From a bacterium (GTDB lineage: Bacteria; Spirochaetota; Leptospiria; Leptospirales; Leptonemataceae), in NCBI GenBank assembly GCA_024742665.1, contig JANSYA010000012.1, positions 58,435 to 122,434 of the forward strand: a stretch of 64,000 nt of DNA, written 5' to 3'. The position numbers and the translations under genes were made by a program. The notes under the pieces are model-generated. The model made no database searches. It saw only the letters and a program-made list of their open reading frames with translations, and was not told the origin of the DNA. Positions within the stretch are counted from its first letter, which is position 1. Every line of letters begins with the position of its first letter. This document shows, piece by piece, positions 59,934 through 64,000 of this stretch.

Positions 59934-61658
59934 CTAATCCAGACCAGCCATCGCCTTCGCGCGGGCGGCGGGGCACAGACTCTTCGCGGGATGCAGCCCC
60001 GTATCGTATACGCTTTTGAAATACTCGACTGGCAGCGCCGGCAGTTCCAGGACGCTCAGAAAAATCTTTTTGGCGATGTCGGCGGTTGTGACGCTGGCCC
60101 GGGGGTGTGCGAGGGGTCCCCGTAAATGCACCGGTATCGCACTGGCCAGACTGAATACGCTCAGGCGTTTCGCATGCAATGTAAACACGAGATCCAGCGA
60201 TTCGTTTGCGAGATTGACATTGCCCGCGCTGACGACCGCCAGCTCGTCCGCGTCGAGCACCGCGACTTTCGTTTTGCCGACTCCCGCGCGAAAGTCCAGG
60301 CGGGCTATCGCGCAGTCGACCTGCGGTAAAGGATCGGCCCAGGTGCGAATGGCCTTCGCGGCTTCGCTGCCGACGCTCGCGAATAGGACCGGCTGATCGA
60401 TCGTGACGGCTCCGGCCTCGAACGCGATTGACCCGGCGAGATTCGCGCGCAGGGCCGGCAGCGTGCTTCCGGACGTCTGCAGGCGGGCCCGGGTTTTCAG
60501 CTTTGCATCCGCGAGGGGACGTTCCTTCGCGTCTGTTAGAATCTGCTTGAGATCGATGTTTTGAGCGTCGAGGCGCAGAGCCACCGATCCGTTTTTCGAC
60601 GCGCTGGCCTTGATGTCCGCATTGAAAGAGCCGCCGACGAAAGTGCCGGTGAGCGGCCCCAGATCCAGATGGCCGTCGCGCAGCTTGCCTTTGATCACCA
60701 CGATTTTCGGCCGCCATGTTGCACGCTTGATTTGATCGATCTTCCAGTCGATGTCCGCGTTGATACTATCGAGATCTGCGAAGGGCAGCGCTTCGTGCTG
60801 TGGCTGCCGCTCTCCGCGAAGTTGGCGCGCCTTTCGCCGGATCCGGGTTTCCCTTTCAATGAAATCGTCGATGTCGAACATGGCGGAGTGCAGCGTCGCC
60901 GCCGCGTAAACATGCGGATGCCGCCGATATTCGATTCGTCCGCTGAGATCGCTCCGACCGTAGCGCAGCCCGACTTCGCCGACGATCTGCTTTTCGCTTA
61001 AACTCAAATCCGCGGACTGTATGTTCAGCTGGCGCACGCGACCGCTATCGCCGTCGACATACGTGAGCTCGGAGCGACGCAGTGCGAGATCTTCGACGAG
61101 CCAGGTCCAGGCGTGCTGCTCGCGATCTCCGGGCTTCGCACTTGTTTCCGACTCCGACTCCGACTCCGGCTTCGCTTGAGATGTCTGATCAGATGAAGTT
61201 GGAGACGAAGCACTATCGCGATGTTCTTGCTTCGCGGGCTGGAGTTCCCAGTTGCCCTGTCCGGCGCGGTTGGTTTCAAGCAGCAGCTCGCCGCCGACCA
61301 GCTCCGCAGATAGAATGTCCAGTTCGCGACGCAGCAAGAGCGGCACCAGACCGATTTCGATGTGCAGGGAATCCAGACGCAGCATATCCGGACGAGTGCC
61401 CCAGGCCGCGTTTTGAAAACGGACCTTCGTCAGTCGCAGTCCAGGCCGTAGAGTGCGCAGCTGGAAATAGATTTCGCCGTCGAGATGAAGTTCGCGTCCG
61501 GTCTTTTCAAAGACGATTCGGCGGACCTCGTCGCGCGTCGCTTGAAAATCAAACAGTGCGTTAATCGCGAACGGTCCCGCCCAGACGAGCAGCGCCGCCA
61601 GGATCGCCAGCAGAGCGGGGATGCGCGCGATGTTTTTGATCGTTTCGAATGTCAGCAT
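59934..61658 (-). CDS. AsmA-family envelope protein
   Basis: The 574-residue protein has an N-terminal TM helix (ARIPALLAILAALLVWAGPF) and the AsmA domain (FEKTGRELHLDGEIYFQLRT, LRLTKVRFQNAAWG, LSAELVGGELLLETNRAGQG). The C-terminal part (VINLANESLDLVFTLHAKR-like stretch near 490-520, IPVHLRGPLAHP) is typical of AsmA2. A Glu/Ser-rich insert sits at about 150-180. These repeating beta-groove proteins are implicated in lipid transport to the outer membrane. Confidence 0.9.
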   Translation of the reverse strand: MLTFETIKNIARIPALLAILAALLVWAGPFAINALFDFQATRDEVRRIVFEKTGRELHLDGEIYFQLRTLRPGLRLTKVRFQNAAWGTRPDMLRLDSLHIEIGLVPLLLRRELDILSAELVGGELLLETNRAGQGNWELQPAKQEHRDSASSPTSSDQTSQAKPESESESETSAKPGDREQHAWTWLVEDLALRRSELTYVDGDSGRVRQLNIQSADLSLSEKQIVGEVGLRYGRSDLSGRIEYRRHPHVYAAATLHSAMFDIDDFIERETRIRRKARQLRGERQPQHEALPFADLDSINADIDWKIDQIKRATWRPKIVVIKGKLRDGHLDLGPLTGTFVGGSFNADIKASASKNGSVALRLDAQNIDLKQILTDAKERPLADAKLKTRARLQTSGSTLPALRANLAGSIAFEAGAVTIDQPVLFASVGSEAAKAIRTWADPLPQVDCAIARLDFRAGVGKTKVAVLDADELAVVSAGNVNLANESLDLVFTLHAKRLSVFSLASAIPVHLRGPLAHPRASVTTADIAKKIFLSVLELPALPVEYFKSVYDTGLHPAKSLCPAARAKAMAGLD

Positions 61659-61847
61659 ACAGGCCCCTGAAACTTACGTCCGCTAACAGTTAATAGAATT
61701 CGCTTCGATTATCCAGGCCGCGGCGCGCTCAGTCTTGAATTTCAGGCTCGCCCTGTCAATAGTACGCCGTCGCGCCGCGGGTGCGAATCTTTGACAGGGC
61801 GGCCGCAAAGCGGTTGACCGAAGCGTGGGCGATCGCAAGGCTTCGGC

Positions 61848-62771
61848 ATGTCGTCCGAGTCACTCGTATCATCCCGATCACCCGTGTCACCTGGAATGAA
61901 GTGGAAATCGCTGTCCGCGAACGGGGTCGAACTGGCCTATTTGAGCGCCGGAAGCGAATGCAAAGACGATCTGGTAATCTATCTGCACGGCTTTCCGGAT
62001 ACGGCCCGGGCCTTTGAATTCATGCTCGCGCCCACCGCCGCCGCCGGATGGCACGGTGTATCTCTGGAAACCCGGGGCCTTCCGCCGTCGGCGCTCGCTC
62101 CCAACGCGAATCCGCGCCAGCCCGGGGACTACAGCGTGCCGACCCTGGCCGCGGACGTCGCGGAGGCGATTGCCGCTCTCGGGTATGAGCGGGCGGTGCT
62201 CGTCGGTCACGATTGGGGCGCTGTGATTGCCGCAGGAGTGGCGGCCTATTTTCCGGAGCGAGTGCGGGCGATCGCTCTGGTTGGATTTCCGCACATATCG
62301 CAGGTGAAGGTTACGCTCGGGGCGCTGGCGCGACGACCGCATCATTTGTTATTTCAATTCGGGGCCCTGGGTCGCTGGCTGACCGCCCGTAAGAATTTCG
62401 CGTACATTGAAAGAATGTACGCGGTCTGGTCGCCTTCGTGGAAAGTTCCATCTGAATATTTAGAACGGGTTAAGTCCGCCCTGGGCGCGCCCGAACGTTT
62501 GCGGGCGGCATTGGAATACTATGTTCAGATCTGGCAAAAGCGCAACGATCGCGAAATGCTGGACAGGCTTGCGCGGCGAGTGGACGCGCCGGGTTTGATC
62601 ATCGGCGGGCTGGACGAACCGGATTTTCGTCAGCGCTGGCTGGAAAATTCTCGGGACTGTTTTACGCCGAAAGCGCCGATTGAAATGTGGGAATCGGTTG
62701 GCCACTGGCCGCATTCGGAAGCGCCAGAGCGATTTGAGCGCCGCCTGCTCGAATTTCTTGCTGATCTTTAA
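61848..62771 (+). CDS. epoxide hydrolase-like alpha/beta hydrolase
   Basis: The 307-residue protein has VIYLHGFPDTARAFEFML (oxyanion loop HGFPD) and VLVGHDWGAVIAAGVA, placing an Asp nucleophile in the G-H-D-W-G elbow typical of epoxide hydrolases and haloalkane dehalogenases. The late segment SVGHWPHSEAPERF holds the catalytic His. No signal peptide. An ATG at 61896 (MKWKSLSANG) is a plausible alternative start. Substrate unknown. Confidence 0.87.
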   Translation: MSSESLVSSRSPVSPGMKWKSLSANGVELAYLSAGSECKDDLVIYLHGFPDTARAFEFMLAPTAAAGWHGVSLETRGLPPSALAPNANPRQPGDYSVPTLAADVAEAIAALGYERAVLVGHDWGAVIAAGVAAYFPERVRAIALVGFPHISQVKVTLGALARRPHHLLFQFGALGRWLTARKNFAYIERMYAVWSPSWKVPSEYLERVKSALGAPERLRAALEYYVQIWQKRNDREMLDRLARRVDAPGLIIGGLDEPDFRQRWLENSRDCFTPKAPIEMWESVGHWPHSEAPERFERRLLEFLADL

Positions 62772-62887
62772 ACGAAAGCTTACGATAATATAACCCGGCC
62801 CGGATAGTCTGCTCGGCGAAAGTCTTCGAACAAGATTTCGTGCGTAATGAAATGCAATTGACATCGAGCGCGCGCCATTGCAGCTTT

Positions 62888-62916
62888 CAGACTTCGAGTC
62901 TGTTGAAAAACAGACT
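62888..62916 (+). promoter_or_regulatory. competing hairpins upstream of response regulator
   Basis: CAGACT-tcg-AGTCTG-ttgaaaaa-CAGACT lets AGTCTG (62897-62902) pair with either flanking CAGACT. It lies 30 bp before the start at 62946 and could be a leader switch or a factor-binding site. Confidence 0.4.
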
Positions 62917-62945
62917 CCCTGGCTGTCAAAGCGCGATTGAATTCT

Positions 62946-63335
62946 ATGGTGAAAACAAAGATATTGATAGTTGACGACGATTTTTCGATTCATGATCTCA
63001 TTCGGGCCCTGCTCAAGGGAAACGATTGCGGTTTCGAGCAAGCTCTCAATACCCAGGATGCTTTGCAAAAGTTCGCCGAGTACCAGCCGGACCTGGTCTT
63101 TCTCGACATCAATATGCCCGGCGCGAACGGCTTCGTTGCTCTGCGACGTCTGCGCGCTCTCGCGCAGGATCACAATCGCAATTGCAAGATCGTTATGCTG
63201 ACCGGCAACAAAACCAGAGAAGACGTTTCGACGGCCCTCGCGTATGGCGCCGACGACTTTCTTGCCAAGCCCATCAATAAACAAACTCTGCACCAGAAAA
63301 TGATGCGCCACTTCCCGGGCATCGCGCTGGTATAA
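62946..63335 (+). CDS. single-domain response regulator (CheY-like)
   Basis: The 129-residue protein consists only of a receiver: ILIVDDDFSIHD (acidic pocket), LVFLDINMPGANGF (phospho-acceptor Asp), VMLTGNKTRED (Thr) and DDFLAKPINKQTL (Lys). With no output domain it must act through protein contact or as a phosphorelay step. No kinase adjoins it; the orphan kinases at 2.7 kb and 36.6 kb are in the window but not linked by position. ATG 62946 preferred over TTG 62937. Confidence 0.9.
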   Translation: MVKTKILIVDDDFSIHDLIRALLKGNDCGFEQALNTQDALQKFAEYQPDLVFLDINMPGANGFVALRRLRALAQDHNRNCKIVMLTGNKTREDVSTALAYGADDFLAKPINKQTLHQKMMRHFPGIALV

Positions 63336-63347
63336 AACGCGGTCCTA

Positions 63348-63375
63348 ACGATTGACGATTGACGATTGACGATCG
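63348..63375. repeat. 7-bp tandem repeat, four units
   Basis: ACGATTG is repeated three times and followed by one variant ACGATCG, between the response regulator and the cytochrome gene. It is a small slippage-prone array of unknown role. Confidence 0.85.
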
Positions 63376-63417
63376 CGGGAGCCTGGTCGCGGTGAACGCA
63401 TAGCTCAGGAAACCCTT

Positions 63418-63825
63418 GTGAAAAAATTACGCACGCGAAAAATATGTGATCTACGATCCTGCACAGCGGGCCTGCTTTTTTGTCTGCTCTTCGCCGTTGG
63501 CTGCACCAGTTTCAAGAAGATGACGATGATCATGGGCTCGGATCCCGTCGCGGATTCGGCCGCCGCGGTTGCGCGCGGTCAGGCGATTTATAATAATCAC
63601 TGCGTCGCCTGCCACGGAGATTCCGGTCGAGGCGACGGCCCCGGCGTAACGGAAAGCGGTCTGGACCCCGCCGACCTGCCGGCCCTGGCCGCGCGGAAAT
63701 CCGTTAAGACTTTCGCGGCGAATATTACCTACGGCAAAAACGAAGGCATGCCGGCTTTCAGTGGTCGGCTGAGCGAAGAGCAGATCTGGGACGTCGCGCA
63801 CTACGTAAAAGCCTTCGCCCGGTGA
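63418..63825 (+). CDS. cytochrome c lipoprotein
   Basis: The 135-residue protein has a GTG start and a lipobox (LLFAVGC). The mature part has one heme site, NHCVACHGDSGRGDGPG, and a distal Met in KNEGMPAFSGRLSEEQIWDV, i.e. a class I cytochrome c of about 80 residues. It is probably attached to the periplasmic side of a membrane and passes electrons in respiration. No oxidase genes are in the window. Confidence 0.92.
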   Translation: MKKLRTRKICDLRSCTAGLLFCLLFAVGCTSFKKMTMIMGSDPVADSAAAVARGQAIYNNHCVACHGDSGRGDGPGVTESGLDPADLPALAARKSVKTFAANITYGKNEGMPAFSGRLSEEQIWDVAHYVKAFAR

Positions 63826-63918
63826 TTTCCGCGAACGCACCCGCCCCCATGTGGGTGGAGAGCCTGTCGAAAAACCCGGACTCGCCTCCATTCGTTGGAG
63901 CGATACGCCGCCCGCCTA

Positions 63919-64000
63919 TCAATTTTCTCCGAGCCGAAACTCGGCAAGGCGCGCCAGATTGTGAGCGATAGATCTTTCCGCCCATTCCACGGCGACTCTG
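63919..64000 (-). CDS. 3' end of an unidentified gene, cut by window edge
   Basis: On the minus strand a frame runs in from the window end and stops with TGA at 63919-63921. Its last residues, VAVEWAERSIAHNLARLAEF and RLGEN, form a plausible amphipathic C-terminal helix. The fragment is too short to identify. A small palindrome CTCCA-ttcgt-TGGAG (near 63883-63897) lies just downstream and might be its terminator. Confidence 0.45.
   Translation of the reverse strand, partial: RVAVEWAERSIAHNLARLAEFRLGEN

Noticed and set aside
63348..63375. Start of a CRISPR array
   Set aside because: The 7-bp head-to-tail units have no spacers. This is a microsatellite.
63451..63891. Minus-strand gene opposite the cytochrome
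   Set aside because: The sense frame has a lipobox and CxxCH heme site; the antisense frame has no features.

Overview
The window is GC-rich, densely coded bacterial chromosome. Its surface-protein repertoire points to a Leptospirales-type spirochaete: FG-GAP repeat exoproteins, lipoproteins with Calx-beta and DUF1554-like modules, many loosely conserved lipoboxes, and a FecR/ECF sigma locus. The base composition is higher than in pathogenic Leptospira, so an environmental or Leptonema/Turneriella-like relative is more likely. This is an inference from gene content only. No rRNA, tRNA, transposase or CRISPR array was recognised.

Layout. 1-2.7 kb: two tandem FG-GAP proteins, the first cut by the window edge. 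2.7-6 kb (minus): queF, a small acidic protein and a 7TM-type histidine kinase in one operon. 6.1-7.4 kb: divergent DUF4345 membrane protein and XRE regulator. 7.5-11 kb (minus): acyltransferase, degenerate thiolase and hot-dog thioesterase, a lipid/acyl-CoA cluster. 11.2-15.6 kb: three near-identical secreted alpha/beta hydrolases plus a membrane-anchored protein between copies 2 and 3. 15.7-19 kb: DUF1554-like lipoprotein, ECF sigma/anti-sigma pair, secreted hydrolase. 19.0-19.5 kb: decayed copies of genes still intact elsewhere in the window. 19.9-25.2 kb: pro-rich membrane protein, tiny secreted protein, second ECF sigma with FecR regulator, ZU5-like lipoprotein, tail-collar-like protein, strong terminator. 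25.5-29.2 kb (minus): DUF1963-like protein, a structured noncoding hairpin array, a very large Calx-beta/DUF1554 lipoprotein. 29.5-34.3 kb: DUF4442 hot-dog protein, EAL phosphodiesterase, TPR/M23 peptidase, unknown protein.

34.7-37.9 kb is the most striking protein-coding locus: a NarL-type response regulator, a CqsA/LqsA-type autoinducer synthase, and a convergent membrane kinase whose sensor region matches CqsS. Together these form a complete-looking alpha-hydroxyketone quorum-sensing circuit. The second standout is the hairpin array at 26.17-26.46 kb. It has six stem-loops, five with AGGA-containing pentaloops inside ACAGGANGT-like motifs, and two of them are enclosed by an 18-bp stem. This is the architecture of CsrB/RsmZ-type RNAs that titrate CsrA, although a palindromic repeat family is an equally live alternative.

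38-47.5 kb: TetR/SRPBCC pair, a GT2-GH16 fusion, GT39 and L,D-transpeptidase (envelope glycan genes), a lipoprotein-like methyltransferase, membrane-anchored AraC regulator, TetR regulator. 47.6-54 kb: second DUF4345 protein behind twin operators, RNHCP protein, sirtuin, ECF42 sigma with its DGPF partner, Omp85-type barrel, OmpA lipoprotein. 54-64 kb: CmoA-like and YaeQ pair, two unknown soluble proteins, AraC regulator, DUF1761, DUF2277, AsmA, alpha/beta hydrolase, single-domain response regulator, cytochrome c lipoprotein, and the 3' end of a further minus-strand gene.
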